Positions 1-8,043 of a stretch of 64,000 bases of DNA are shown here, in pieces. Origin of the DNA: CALDTK01 sp965215215 (lineage in GTDB: Bacteria; Bacteroidota; Bacteroidia; Chitinophagales; Saprospiraceae); contig OZ244043.1 in assembly GCA_965215215.1 (NCBI GenBank), forward strand, positions 620,001 through 684,000. Direction: 5' to 3'. The translations under genes and the position numbers were made by a program. Position 1 is the first letter of the stretch; every line of letters starts with the position of its first letter. The notes under the pieces are model-generated. The model did no database searches. It worked only from the letters and a program-made list of their open reading frames with translations, and was not told the DNA's origin.

Positions 1-1
1 G

Positions 2-1135
2 ATCTTTGATGCGGCGGTCGAGATTCCCCTCGCTAAGCTTCGTATAGAGAGCCGACCCTGGCGCTTTGCGGCGGCGCGTCTTACTGGCACGGGGACTCTA
101 CTGAGTCTGAACCTCCTATTCTTCTGGCTACTCCCCAATCTACCGTCGCCTCCACCGCAGTGGCTATACCGCCCGGAAATAGGCATCGGCTATGTTTTTA
201 TATCCAATCTCGTTGCGTCGGGTGTCGTCCTCGCATTGCTACTGCCAGAGCTTCGGGGTCTCGAGTGGAGCATCGATCGGGCCCTCATCAAACGACTTCT
301 TGGGTTCAGTCTCCCTTTGGTGCTCGTAGGCGCTAGTTTCATCGTCAACGAGCTACTCGACCGGATGCTGCTCCCGATCATGTGGCCTGGCGGCACGGCT
401 GAAGGGCAGGCACTCAACGGAGTTTATACCATGAATTACAAACTCGCCATGCTCCTTGCGTTGTTTACGCAGGCCTTTCGGTACGGTGCGGAACCGTTCT
501 TTTTCCGCGAAAGCGTCAATTCTACCGCTAAAGCCAATTACGCGCGCGTCGCTCACTACTACCTCATTGTCGCGCTGCTCGGCGTACTCCTCGTTACGCT
601 CTTCCTCCCCGTCTTCAGCCAATTGATGCTCAGCCGCGAGGCGTACCGGGAGGGCTACGGGGTCGTGCCCATCCTCCTCCTCGCCAACCTCTGCCTCGGC
701 ATGTACTACAACTTCTCGGTGTGGTACAAGGTCACCGACCGCACCGGCACCGGGGCCTACATCAGCCTCTTCGGCGCCGCCGTCACCATCGTGCTCAACG
801 TCCTGCTCATCCCCCGTTACGGCTACTGGGGTTGCGCCTGGACCACCCTCGTCTGCTACGGCAGCATGATGCTCGTCACGTATTTCTTAGGGCAAAAGCA
901 CTACCGCGTCGCCTACCCCACCCGCGTTATGCTCACCTACACCACCCTAGCGCTCGTGCTTTGCGGCGTCAGTCTGTGGCTTGCGCCAAAACAACTCATC
1001 CTCACCGGGGGCACCTGGAGCGAATGGGCGGAGCTCATCGCAACCAACTCCGGTCTGTTGGCCGTATTCGTAGCCGTGGTGGCGTGGGCGGAACGGGGTA
1101 ACCTGCGTGGGCGGGCGAAGCCCGCTACCCCTTGA
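2..1135 (+). CDS. Polysaccharide/oligosaccharide flippase (MATE/Wzx-like), 3' part
   Basis: This is the C-terminal part of an integral membrane lipid-linked oligosaccharide flippase; the reading frame is open from the first bases of the window, so the gene starts upstream. The visible 377 residues contain about eight hydrophobic helices and the alternating helix/short-loop pattern of the MATE/Wzx (polysaccharide biosynthesis C-terminal) superfamily. Family members move lipid-linked sugar units across the inner membrane for capsule, O-antigen or exopolysaccharide assembly. An apparent TTG start at 236 is internal, because the upstream codons (including a hydrophobic helix) read on in frame. 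It carries one copy of the 13-mer CTTNCGNNAAAAC (980-992). Substrate cannot be told from sequence. Confidence 0.8.
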   Translation: MFDAAVEIPLAKLRIESRPWRFAAARLTGTGTLLSLNLLFFWLLPNLPSPPPQWLYRPEIGIGYVFISNLVASGVVLALLLPELRGLEWSIDRALIKRLLGFSLPLVLVGASFIVNELLDRMLLPIMWPGGTAEGQALNGVYTMNYKLAMLLALFTQAFRYGAEPFFFRESVNSTAKANYARVAHYYLIVALLGVLLVTLFLPVFSQLMLSREAYREGYGVVPILLLANLCLGMYYNFSVWYKVTDRTGTGAYISLFGAAVTIVLNVLLIPRYGYWGCAWTTLVCYGSMMLVTYFLGQKHYRVAYPTRVMLTYTTLALVLCGVSLWLAPKQLILTGGTWSEWAELIATNSGLLAVFVAVVAWAERGNLRGRAKPATP

Positions 1136-1146
1136 TCGACGGGCCG

Positions 1147-1314
1147 CTACCGCATGAAGAAAGTACGGCCCCAGTTGTAGATGTCCTGTACGCCGAAGAG
1201 CAGGAACAATACGATCAGCAACAACGCCAAGAAACCGAGCAGGCGGTACACGCGCGCGTGCTTGCGGTACTTGTCCCGGCGGGAGGTATACTTGGTGCGG
1301 GACTGGTAGGACAT
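1147..1314 (-). CDS. Small single-pass membrane protein, 55 residues
   Basis: A short reading frame of 55 codons starts at ATG 1314 and ends with TAG at 1147-1149. The N-terminal half is strongly basic (SRTKYTSRRDKYRKHARVYR), followed by one hydrophobic helix of about 17 residues rich in Leu, Ile, Val and Phe (LLGFLALLLIVLFLLFG), then a short polar tail with DIYNWGR. This positive-inside plus single-helix layout is protein-like and unlikely by chance. A TACCTTTG box (1375-1382) lies 60 nt upstream. It sits convergent to the flippase and downstream of the amylase terminator. Function unknown; its homologues would be expected to be similarly small. Confidence 0.65.
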   Translation of the reverse strand: MSYQSRTKYTSRRDKYRKHARVYRLLGFLALLLIVLFLLFGVQDIYNWGRTFFMR

Positions 1315-1323
1315 ATGGGCTGT

Positions 1324-1356
1324 TGCTCGCGTACGTGAGCTACTGCTCGCGTACGT
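1324..1356. repeat. Short direct repeat in 5' leader
   Basis: The 13-mer TGCTCGCGTACGT occurs at 1324-1336 and again at 1344-1356, a 20-nt period (two helical turns). It lies between the TACCTTTG box and the ATG of the small membrane protein, so it would be in the untranslated leader. It could be a protein-binding site or a simple slippage product. Confidence 0.35.
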
Positions 1357-1374
1357 AGATCATCGGTGGCTTTA

Positions 1375-1382
1375 CAAAGGTA
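1375..1382 (-). promoter_or_regulatory. Bacteroidota -7 box (TACCTTTG)
   Basis: On the minus strand this reads TACCTTTG, a perfect match to the Bacteroidota -7 element TAnnTTTG, 60 nt before the ATG of the 55-residue membrane protein. No clear -33 TTG was seen. Confidence 0.5.
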
Positions 1383-1417
1383 GTAGGTCAGTGAGCGCAC
1401 CGGAGGTCCCTTCACCG

Positions 1418-1464
1418 AAAACGTCCGGCCGGGGGCGACGGAGTCGCTCCCCAACCGGACGTTT
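1418..1464 (-). terminator. Rho-independent terminator of the amylase gene
   Basis: A hairpin with a perfect 9-bp outer stem (AACGTCCGG/CCGGACGTT) and a GC-rich inner stem lies 30 nt past the amylase stop codon. In minus-strand orientation it is followed by TTTT, fitting intrinsic termination of the amylase transcript before the small downstream gene. Confidence 0.7.
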
Positions 1465-1494
1465 CAAACGCTAGCCCCGCGGCCGCTCGAGCCC

Positions 1495-4083
1495 TTAATC
1501 CACCTTCATCACGCGCGTCGAGCGTACTCGTCGACCGTCGTTGACGGTGAGCGTGTACGCACCCGCGGCAAGGTGGCGTACATCGAGTTGGTGTGTCCCG
1601 CCGCCGGCGAAGGATTCGCTGTAAACTACCCGGCCGCCGAGGTCGGTGAGCTGAGCGTTGAAACCGGTAGCCACCCGCGGCCCCGGCACATCGACCGTGA
1701 GCGTGCCGGTAGTCGGTACGGGGTATGCGGAAAGACTACCGCCGTCTTGGACGGTGCGACTACTGAGCGCGCCAACGCTCTCCAGCTGCCAGTGCGTACT
1801 GTACGAGCCGGCGAACAAACCGCCCGAAGCTTGCGCAAAGCCTCGCCGTCGCTCGGTGTCGAGGTACCGGTCGCCGCGGAAGCGGTTGCGGAGACGGGTG
1901 AACCCATCGTAAGGTTCGAGCGCCCACTGCGCGCTCCAGAAGCCGACACCGGCATCGTTGACCTCAGCGAACTCACGGTCGTTTTCGAGATTGAGGAGAT
2001 CGCCGGTGGCCACGTTGCGGAAGGCGGAGTAACCGTCGACAAAGACCTGCTCCCACTGTGCGGTCTCGTCGGTCACGTTGCCGTAGTTGGCCTCGGCACC
2101 ACCGTCGTAGAGGTAAGCGTCGAGCCAGCGGTTCTTGAGCAAGAAGACGCTCCCGTCCTGGCCACCACCGCCGTCATTACCGTCATCATCGGTGTTCGGG
2201 CGAGTCGCCGTCCAGGCACCGTTGTAGTACCAACCGTCCTCGGAACGCGAGAGGTCGGCGGTCTGGTTGAAGCCGTCGTTGAAGATGAGGTTGGTCGAGG
2301 TGACGTTGTTGAACACGTAGCTGTACCAGCCGTCGCCGTCGTTTTGGGTGGCTACCCCGGGCCAGCTTACCGTCGGGATGATCCCCTCCGGCACGGCGTC
2401 CCAGTAGTAGATGTTGATGTCGTTCCCCCAGCCCGCCGGTGGGTAGAAGTGAACCGTGAAGACGTTGGCCTCGACCACATTGATGGTGGCCTCGGCGGAA
2501 GCACCGGCGGCGGACGCCGTGATCGTAGCCGTACCCACACCAACCCCCGTCACGAGCCCGGAAGCGCTCACGGTAGCCACCGACTCGTCACTGCTCGCGA
2601 AGGTGGCTTCCTCGTCGGATGCGTTTACCTGGGCGGTCAATTGGGTCGTCCCCCCGGTCGCCACCGTCGCGCTGCTCGGCGTGAGCGAGATCGATGGGTC
2701 CGGGGGCGTGTTGTCCGAAGTGAGGGTTTGGTACTCGAAGCTGGAAAGTGAGATCGACTGACCGGCCGTCAGGGTGACCGAAGCTCCGGTGTACGCGTCG
2801 CTGTAGGTACCGGCGATGTCGCCGGGTACCCGAAAGCCCGAGGTACCGCCGCGCAGGTTCGCGAGGACGACCACGCGCTCGTCGTCGGTAGTCTTGGTGA
2901 ACGCGCTTACGTTCTCGTTCGAGTAGTCGGTGAGCTGACCGCGGCGGACGGCCGTACTCCGGGTGCGGAACTCGAGGATTTTCTTAAACTCGGCGAACAC
3001 GTCGGCGCCTTGGTCCCAGTCGATCTTGACTTGGTCCCACGGGAAGGGGATACGCCGCTCGAAGCCCACCTCCTGTCCACCGTAGAGGAAGGGTACGCCC
3101 TTCATGTAGGCCGAAACCACGAAGTTGGCGAGTACCCCCGCGTTGCCGCCGAAGACCTCGATCGGGGTGCCGTCACCACTGGTGTCGTGGTTGCCGGTGT
3201 AGCGCGTTACCTGCTGACTGCCCGATGCGCGCGCGTACTCGTACGCGTTGATCTCGCGGGTGGCGTTGACGACCGACCCCCCGTTTTTGATGGGCAGGAG
3301 CGAGAGGTAGTACCAGCGGTCGCCGAAGTTGATGTCGAAGTCGGCGTCGAAGTTCTCCTGGCGGTCGCCCTCGGCGAAGAGGATGAGATCGTGCGAGGTG
3401 ATCGTGCGCAGGTTACCGTTGATCTGTTGCCAGAACTCGATCGGCGGATTGTTGGCGTAGTCGAAGCGGAAGCCGTCCACGTTGGCGGCGAACACCCAGT
3501 AGCGGAGGGATTCGATGAGCGCCGCGCGCATGTCCTGGTTGCTGAGGTCCAACGCCGCAACATCGGGGAAGGGCGTAAGCGGTTGGATCACACCGTCCGC
3601 ATCACGGATGTACCAGTCCGGGTGTTCCGTAATCCAGGGGTGATCCCAGGAGGTCTGGTTGACGACGAAGTCGAGGATCACGGCCATACCCCGCTCGTGG
3701 GCGCCGTCGACCAACTCGCGCAGGTCGTCCAGGCTACCGAACTCGCTCCCCGTGGAGCTAAAATCCTTGATGCTGTAGGGAGACGTAGCCGTGGAGACCT
3801 TGCTACGCGAATCCTCCCCGACCGGGAAGATGGGCATCAGGTACACCACGTTCGTCCCGACATCCGCGATGTTGTCGAGTCGTGCCGTAACCCCGGCAAA
3901 ATTACTGGCCTGGCTAAAGGCCCTGATGTTGACTTGGTACAGATTGATGTCGCGTGTATCCGGAACACCCGCGAACGGGGTACCGTACTGCGGAGGATCC
4001 TGAGCCTGAAGGGTTAAGGAGAGGCTACTAAAGGCAAACGCCCACAGTAACATCCAGCTGAATCGAACATTTGAGGTAGTCAT
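1495..4083 (-). CDS. Secreted alpha-amylase (GH13) with Ig-like, starch-binding and type IX sorting domains
   Basis: An 862-residue secreted glycoside hydrolase that should hydrolyse alpha-1,4-glucans. Residues 1-28 are a signal peptide ending in LQAQ. Residues about 40-440 are a GH13 barrel: region I DFVVNQ, nucleophile Asp208 in GFRFDYAN, acid/base Glu238 in LFAEGD, and the third acid Asp300 in YTGNHDT. A BIG2/Ig-like domain follows (about 455-540), then a Trp-rich starch-binding domain resembling CBM26 (about 545-625), a beta-trefoil/fascin-like region (about 645-770) and a type A type IX C-terminal sorting domain beginning YPVPTTGTLTV and ending in a basic strand. It is monocistronic, with its own terminator downstream and a long AT-rich gap upstream. 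The sorting domain predicts outer-membrane export and cell-surface attachment. Confidence 0.9.
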   Translation of the reverse strand: MTTSNVRFSWMLLWAFAFSSLSLTLQAQDPPQYGTPFAGVPDTRDINLYQVNIRAFSQASNFAGVTARLDNIADVGTNVVYLMPIFPVGEDSRSKVSTATSPYSIKDFSSTGSEFGSLDDLRELVDGAHERGMAVILDFVVNQTSWDHPWITEHPDWYIRDADGVIQPLTPFPDVAALDLSNQDMRAALIESLRYWVFAANVDGFRFDYANNPPIEFWQQINGNLRTITSHDLILFAEGDRQENFDADFDINFGDRWYYLSLLPIKNGGSVVNATREINAYEYARASGSQQVTRYTGNHDTSGDGTPIEVFGGNAGVLANFVVSAYMKGVPFLYGGQEVGFERRIPFPWDQVKIDWDQGADVFAEFKKILEFRTRSTAVRRGQLTDYSNENVSAFTKTTDDERVVVLANLRGGTSGFRVPGDIAGTYSDAYTGASVTLTAGQSISLSSFEYQTLTSDNTPPDPSISLTPSSATVATGGTTQLTAQVNASDEEATFASSDESVATVSASGLVTGVGVGTATITASAAGASAEATINVVEANVFTVHFYPPAGWGNDINIYYWDAVPEGIIPTVSWPGVATQNDGDGWYSYVFNNVTSTNLIFNDGFNQTADLSRSEDGWYYNGAWTATRPNTDDDGNDGGGGQDGSVFLLKNRWLDAYLYDGGAEANYGNVTDETAQWEQVFVDGYSAFRNVATGDLLNLENDREFAEVNDAGVGFWSAQWALEPYDGFTRLRNRFRGDRYLDTERRRGFAQASGGLFAGSYSTHWQLESVGALSSRTVQDGGSLSAYPVPTTGTLTVDVPGPRVATGFNAQLTDLGGRVVYSESFAGGGTHQLDVRHLAAGAYTLTVNDGRRVRSTRVMKVD

Positions 4084-4448
4084 GGCCTTAGGAGAAGTTT
4101 TAATTTAAAATTTCACAAACACTTCAATAGTCGTTAAACTCCACCAAAATTATCCAGTCGATTCAACGGTCGATACTTTGAAGAGATGTGAATATAGCTG
4201 AAATACAGTGGAAGCTAGAAATAAATGCCGGTTCTCTCGCTATCGGCGATACCAAACCATTGAAAAAAAGTGGTATGCAATATATAATTACGAATTTGCA
4301 AACGGTCCGTGTACACACTTCTAGAAGTTTACGTATAGTTTTTATATAAATTTAATGGCTCGATCTGGCGAGTGATACGTGTTCCCACAAACAGTTGCGT
4401 TTAGCTGATCGCCATCGATCGGCGAGTAGTCCTCGATCGGCGCGACCC

Positions 4449-4461
4449 GTTTTGCCGCAAG
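4449..4461 (-). repeat. Copy of recurrent 13-mer CTTNCGNNAAAAC (intergenic)
   Basis: Minus strand reads CTTGCGGCAAAAC. It is one of 20 exact matches to CTTNCGNNAAAAC in the window and lies in a non-coding gap, so codon use does not explain it. Confidence 0.7.
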
Positions 4462-4500
4462 GCTCGGAAATGTGGGGGCCGGCATACTCCCCGAGGCTTA

Positions 4501-4658
4501 GAGCCCGTCTGAGAACTTGCCGATCGACTAAAGATCGGTCGATTTGGAGCTCTCCGTCGTCCGAAAGCCTCGCGATAGCGCGGCTATCCCTACGTTTTTC
4601 TCCTCGGTGAGCTCCGACCCGGCTGCTCTCGCCAGATCGCGAGTCCCCGGATAGGCTC
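4501..4658. repeat. Possible MITE-like element with imperfect terminal inverted repeats
   Basis: The left end GAGCCCGTCTGAGAACT and the inverted right end GAGCCTATCCGGGGACT agree at most positions, nearly all differences being transitions, and the similarity continues to a shared GATC. The enclosed 158 bp codes for nothing recognisable. No target duplication was found (flanks ctta and cgaa), so this may be a decayed insertion-sequence remnant or chance. Confidence 0.3.
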
Positions 4659-4726
4659 CGAATGCAAGGACGGTCGACGACCGCGAGGACGGGTCAGTTA
4701 GCTTAGCGGCTTCACAAACGCCCGCT

Positions 4727-5338
4727 ATGAAGACCCTCATCGTATTCTACTCCACCTACGGTCACACCTGGAAGCTCGCCGAAGCGATCGCCGAAGGAGC
4801 GCGCGAAGTGCCGGGCAACGAAGTCAACGTAAAACGCGTACCCGAGACACTGTCCGCGGAAGTGCTGCAGAAAACGGGCGCGGTGGAAGCGCAGAAGGCG
4901 TTCTCGCACGTACCGGTAGCCTCCCCGGAGGAGTTGACGGACTACGACGCGATCATTCTCGGGACGCCGACCCGGTACGGCAACCTCTGCGGACAGATGC
5001 AGGCGTTTATGGACGGAACCGGAGGACTTTGGGCGAAAGGTGCACTCGTGGGTAAAGTCGGGGGCGCGTTCGTGAGCACGGCTACGCAGCACGGCGGGCA
5101 GGAGGAAACGCTCCGCTCTTTTCATACCGAACTACTGCACCAGGGGATGGTGATCGTCGGACTTCCCTACGCCTGGCAAGGGCAAATGGGCCACGAGGAG
5201 CTATCGGGTGGCACCCCGTACGGTGCGAGCACCGTGGCCGGCGGACAGGGAGAACGACAGCCCTCCGCAAACGAACTCGAGGGAGCCCGTTTCCAGGGTA
5301 AGCACACCGCGGAGATAGCGAGTAAGCTGGCTAAATAG
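4727..5338 (+). CDS. wrbA: NAD(P)H:quinone oxidoreductase WrbA
   Basis: Flavodoxin-fold FMN enzyme that reduces quinones by two electrons, protecting against oxidative stress in the cytoplasm. The 203-residue length matches the WrbA/type IV NQO family. The FMN phosphate loop is seen at the N-terminus (FYSTYGHTWKLAEAI), the flavin-contacting segment GTPTRYGNLCGQMQAF at about residues 85-100, and the FVSTATQHGGQEET segment of WrbA with the conserved GGQE near residue 120. The C-terminal GGTPYGASTVAGGQGERQPS segment is also typical. It is flanked by gaps on both sides and appears monocistronic. Confidence 0.95.
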   Translation: MKTLIVFYSTYGHTWKLAEAIAEGAREVPGNEVNVKRVPETLSAEVLQKTGAVEAQKAFSHVPVASPEELTDYDAIILGTPTRYGNLCGQMQAFMDGTGGLWAKGALVGKVGGAFVSTATQHGGQEETLRSFHTELLHQGMVIVGLPYAWQGQMGHEELSGGTPYGASTVAGGQGERQPSANELEGARFQGKHTAEIASKLAK

Positions 5339-5542
5339 CGGGGACCTTGAGGGTAGGTTAATCTGGCACGAATTTTGGCGCTCGTTTAACTTTAACCTGT
5401 TGGTCTTACACTTACTACGTAGTGTATATTATTAGATGCGAAGGGTTGGCCCGCTTTCAAACGCCACATTCACATCTTCGATCGCCCCGCTAGATGAGCT
5501 AGAGACCGGCAGGTAGTTGAACCCTCCTACCCCCGCCCCCGC

Positions 5543-6238
5543 ATGTCTTTCAAAGCGTTTTGCTTACTCGTCTTTTACTGTATACTCCTCGCTTCGGCAC
5601 GCGCACAGGGCGTTTGTAGCGTCTTCGCGACGCCGACGGACTACGAACATTTTGCGGGCAAGCGGCTTGCCGGGATAAACATCGAGCGCCGATCGGTCGA
5701 AACTATCTACAAAAGCGGAGGCAGCGACTACCAGATTTCCGCCAAAAACCGCTTCCACAAACGCTTCCTGAAGCGTGGCGCCTTCCTGGTCCAATCCGGC
5801 GAATCGTTGTATATCAACTGCTATCTACTGGATAAGGGCGTGTGGTACGCCAAGGCTCAGCGCCTAGACCGACAATTGCTATTCCTCGCCCCCGACTTCG
5901 ATTCCGACCGGCGTGGCAGAAGGACGGTGATCCTTCCGGATGGGACGAAGAAGCGAACCCACCCGCTCTCACGCGGGGTCGCCGCGCTCCGCCGACACTA
6001 CTATACGTACGATCTCGATACCGATCGGTTCGCGAGGTTGAACAAGGGGAGCATGCTCGGGGTACTCCAGCCTTACCCCGCCCTGGCCGAGCGCTATCGG
6101 GGGGAAGCCAAACCGGAGGCACTCCGCACGTTCACCCTGTACATCCGCGAATACCTGAGCTTACGAGAAGCCGATAGCGCTCCGGCGGCTCGGACGGCGA
6201 ACGACGTGGCGGGAGTGATGAGCGCCGTGAAGCGGTAG
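5543..6238 (+). CDS. Exported protein of unknown function
   Basis: 231 residues beginning with a signal peptide (FCLLVFYCILLASARAQ), so periplasmic or outer-membrane associated. No domain is recognised. The mature part contains SDYQISAKNRF, a basic stretch around residues 80-130, and an acidic Asp-rich segment near 115-160. It has a 200-bp upstream region containing the palindrome ACTACGTAGT and converges on rsgA with a 19-bp gap. GC content and codon use look like its neighbours, so it is probably native. Confidence 0.6.
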   Translation: MSFKAFCLLVFYCILLASARAQGVCSVFATPTDYEHFAGKRLAGINIERRSVETIYKSGGSDYQISAKNRFHKRFLKRGAFLVQSGESLYINCYLLDKGVWYAKAQRLDRQLLFLAPDFDSDRRGRRTVILPDGTKKRTHPLSRGVAALRRHYYTYDLDTDRFARLNKGSMLGVLQPYPALAERYRGEAKPEALRTFTLYIREYLSLREADSAPAARTANDVAGVMSAVKR

Positions 6239-6257
6239 CCCGTTCGGCGGCGATCGC

Positions 6258-7256
6258 CTATCCCTCCTCGTGCACCTCCCAATAATTTAATCCCTCGATC
6301 TCCCCCAAGATGGTGAGGTAGTTGACGTAGCGCAGCTCACTCAACTCCCCCGCGTCGACGGCGATCTTTACCGCACATCCCGGCTCCTCGCGGTGTAGGC
6401 AATTCCCGAATCTACACTGCGGACTCAGCGCGAAGAACTCGCGAAAATTGTGCGACACGTCTTGGGGTTGCAGGAAGTTGAAGCTCAAGCTTTTTATGCC
6501 CGGCGTATCGATCAACTGCCCCCCGAACGGCAGCTCGTGCATTTCGGCAAACGTGGTGGTGTGCTGCCCCTTGCCGCTGCGGTTACTGAGGTCTTTGGTC
6601 CGCAAGCCGAGCCCCGGGCTCACCGCGTTCAGGAGGCTCGACTTACCGACGCCCGACTGCCCGCTGACCATGGTCACCTTCTCCCGCAGGAGATCGCGCA
6701 GCCGATCGGTACCGTGGCCCTCGGTGGCGCTCACCAGCAGGACCTCGTAGCCGATCGAGCTGTAGATATCTTCGAGCGCCGCGTACACGCCCAACGCCTC
6801 CTCGTCGTAGAGATCCACCTTGTTGAACACGATCGCCGTCGGGATGTCGTAGGGTTCGGTGCTCAGCAAGAAGCGGTCGATCAGACCTTGCTTGAGCATG
6901 GGTTCCACTACCGTCATGACCAGAATGGCCAGATCGACGTTGGCGGCCAGGAGGTGCAGCCCGTGCTTACGCCGTGGACTTTGCCGGATTACGTAGTTGT
7001 CGCGTTGTAGCACCTCCACGATCGTTCCGGTGTCCTCGTCACCGTCTTTATCGCGCACTACCCGCACGTGGTCACCTACCGCCACGGGATTAGTCGTCCG
7101 CAGTCCCGCGAGTCGGAACCTCCCCTTCGTTCGGCACGACCAAACCTCCCCCCCCGGGAGGCGTACCTCGTACCAGGAGCCCGTAGAGCGCGTAACGGTC
7201 CCCACAATCGAGATAGCTTGGTCGGTCAAACTGGTAATTTGATTCGGCAGGTTCAC
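6258..7256 (-). CDS. rsgA: Ribosome small subunit-dependent GTPase A
   Basis: Circularly permuted GTPase that assists late 30S subunit maturation. An N-terminal OB-fold (about residues 15-95) is followed by the permuted G domain: G4 NKVD comes before G1 GQSGVGKSSLLNAV and G3 DTPG. A C-terminal zinc site has the expected C-x-C-x-H-x-C pattern in CRFGNCLHREEPGC. The length of 332 residues fits the family. It begins 2 bp after the stop of the GGGP synthase gene, so the two are probably co-transcribed. Confidence 0.95.
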   Translation of the reverse strand: MNLPNQITSLTDQAISIVGTVTRSTGSWYEVRLPGGEVWSCRTKGRFRLAGLRTTNPVAVGDHVRVVRDKDGDEDTGTIVEVLQRDNYVIRQSPRRKHGLHLLAANVDLAILVMTVVEPMLKQGLIDRFLLSTEPYDIPTAIVFNKVDLYDEEALGVYAALEDIYSSIGYEVLLVSATEGHGTDRLRDLLREKVTMVSGQSGVGKSSLLNAVSPGLGLRTKDLSNRSGKGQHTTTFAEMHELPFGGQLIDTPGIKSLSFNFLQPQDVSHNFREFFALSPQCRFGNCLHREEPGCAVKIAVDAGELSELRYVNYLTILGEIEGLNYWEVHEEG

Positions 7257-7258
7257 CC

Positions 7259-8005
7259 CTACCGCAAGGCACCGCAGAGCTCGCCGATTAGGTGGGGCTC
7301 ACTCTCGATCGCGTTGCCAACCACAATGACATCGGCACCCGCCTCGATGTTCTCTCGGACCTTGTCCGGGGTACGGATTCCGCCCCCCACGATCAGGGGC
7401 ACCCCTACCGCACTGCTCACCCCCGCGATCAACTCGGTGGGCACCGGGTATTTCGCCCCACTCCCCGCGTCGAGGTACATGAGCTTGAGTCCGAGCATCT
7501 CGCCGGCTACGGCGGTACACACCGCGATGTCCGATTTCTCGGCCGGGATCGGCGTCGTGTTCGACATGTAGCTCACCGTCGTCGCCTTACCGCCGTCGAC
7601 GAGCATGTAGCCACAGCTCATGATCTCGAGCGGACTAATCTTGAGGTAGGGTGCCGCAATCACGTGGTTGCCGATCAGTAGTTCCGGGTTACGACCGCTA
7701 ATCAAGGAGAGAAACAAGAGGGCATCGGCCCGGTACGAGAGCTGGAAGCTATTCCCCGGAAAGAGTACCAGGGGGATATCGCAACGCTCCTTGATGCCCG
7801 AGAGCACCTGGTCGAGCATGTTGTTCACGATCAAGCTCCCGCCGATAAAAAAGTAGTGAACGCCGGCGTCCACCGACCGCTGCACCACCTCCTCGAGGCG
7901 CTGGGTCCGCAGCTTATCCGGGTCGATCAGCACCGCGAATCGCTTCTCCCCGCTCGCCTTGGCGGCCTGCAGCTCCGAGTAGAGGGTGTGCGTCGGCGTA
8001 ATCAT
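7259..8005 (-). CDS. Geranylgeranylglyceryl/heptaprenylglyceryl phosphate synthase family protein
   Basis: TIM-barrel prenyltransferase of the GGGPS/PcrB family, which joins a polyprenyl diphosphate to sn-glycerol-1-phosphate. Start chosen at ATG 8005 (MITPTHTLYSEL), giving 248 residues, the family size; the open frame runs further upstream but that part is low-complexity and overlaps the preceding gene. Motifs seen: FAVLIDPDK near the N-terminus, FIGGSLIVNN, LVLFPGNSFQLS, and glycine-rich phosphate-binding segments (YLDAGSGAKYPV, IVGGGIRTPDK, VVGNAIE). A TACCTTCC box is 7 nt before the ATG. Members are common in Bacteroidota, where the cell product is less well defined than in archaea. Confidence 0.88.
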   Translation of the reverse strand: MITPTHTLYSELQAAKASGEKRFAVLIDPDKLRTQRLEEVVQRSVDAGVHYFFIGGSLIVNNMLDQVLSGIKERCDIPLVLFPGNSFQLSYRADALLFLSLISGRNPELLIGNHVIAAPYLKISPLEIMSCGYMLVDGGKATTVSYMSNTTPIPAEKSDIAVCTAVAGEMLGLKLMYLDAGSGAKYPVPTELIAGVSSAVGVPLIVGGGIRTPDKVRENIEAGADVIVVGNAIESEPHLIGELCGALR

Positions 8006-8012
8006 CCGGGCG

Positions 8013-8020
8013 GGAAGGTA
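8013..8020 (-). promoter_or_regulatory. -7-like box (TACCTTCC) before GGGP synthase
   Basis: Minus strand TACCTTCC lies 7 nt before ATG 8005, matching TAnnTTTG in six of eight positions. The same kind of box recurs before several unrelated starts in the window, implying a very short leader. Confidence 0.35.
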
Positions 8021-8043
8021 GCCACCTCTCCCCGTGCCAACAG

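Larger units (their letters stand above)
4084..4726. other. Intergenic gap between amylase and wrbA
   Basis: About 640 bp between divergent genes with no convincing coding sequence. The part from 4084 to about 4370 is much more AT-rich than its surroundings and should hold the amylase promoter; GTGTTTG, partly matching the -7 box, is seen on the minus strand near 4115. The right part holds one copy of the recurrent 13-mer (4449-4461) and a possible 158-bp miniature element (4501-4658). Confidence 0.5.

Noticed and set aside
1573..2751. 392-codon frame opposite the amylase
   Set aside because: Antisense shadow of the GH13 gene; no recognisable domain.
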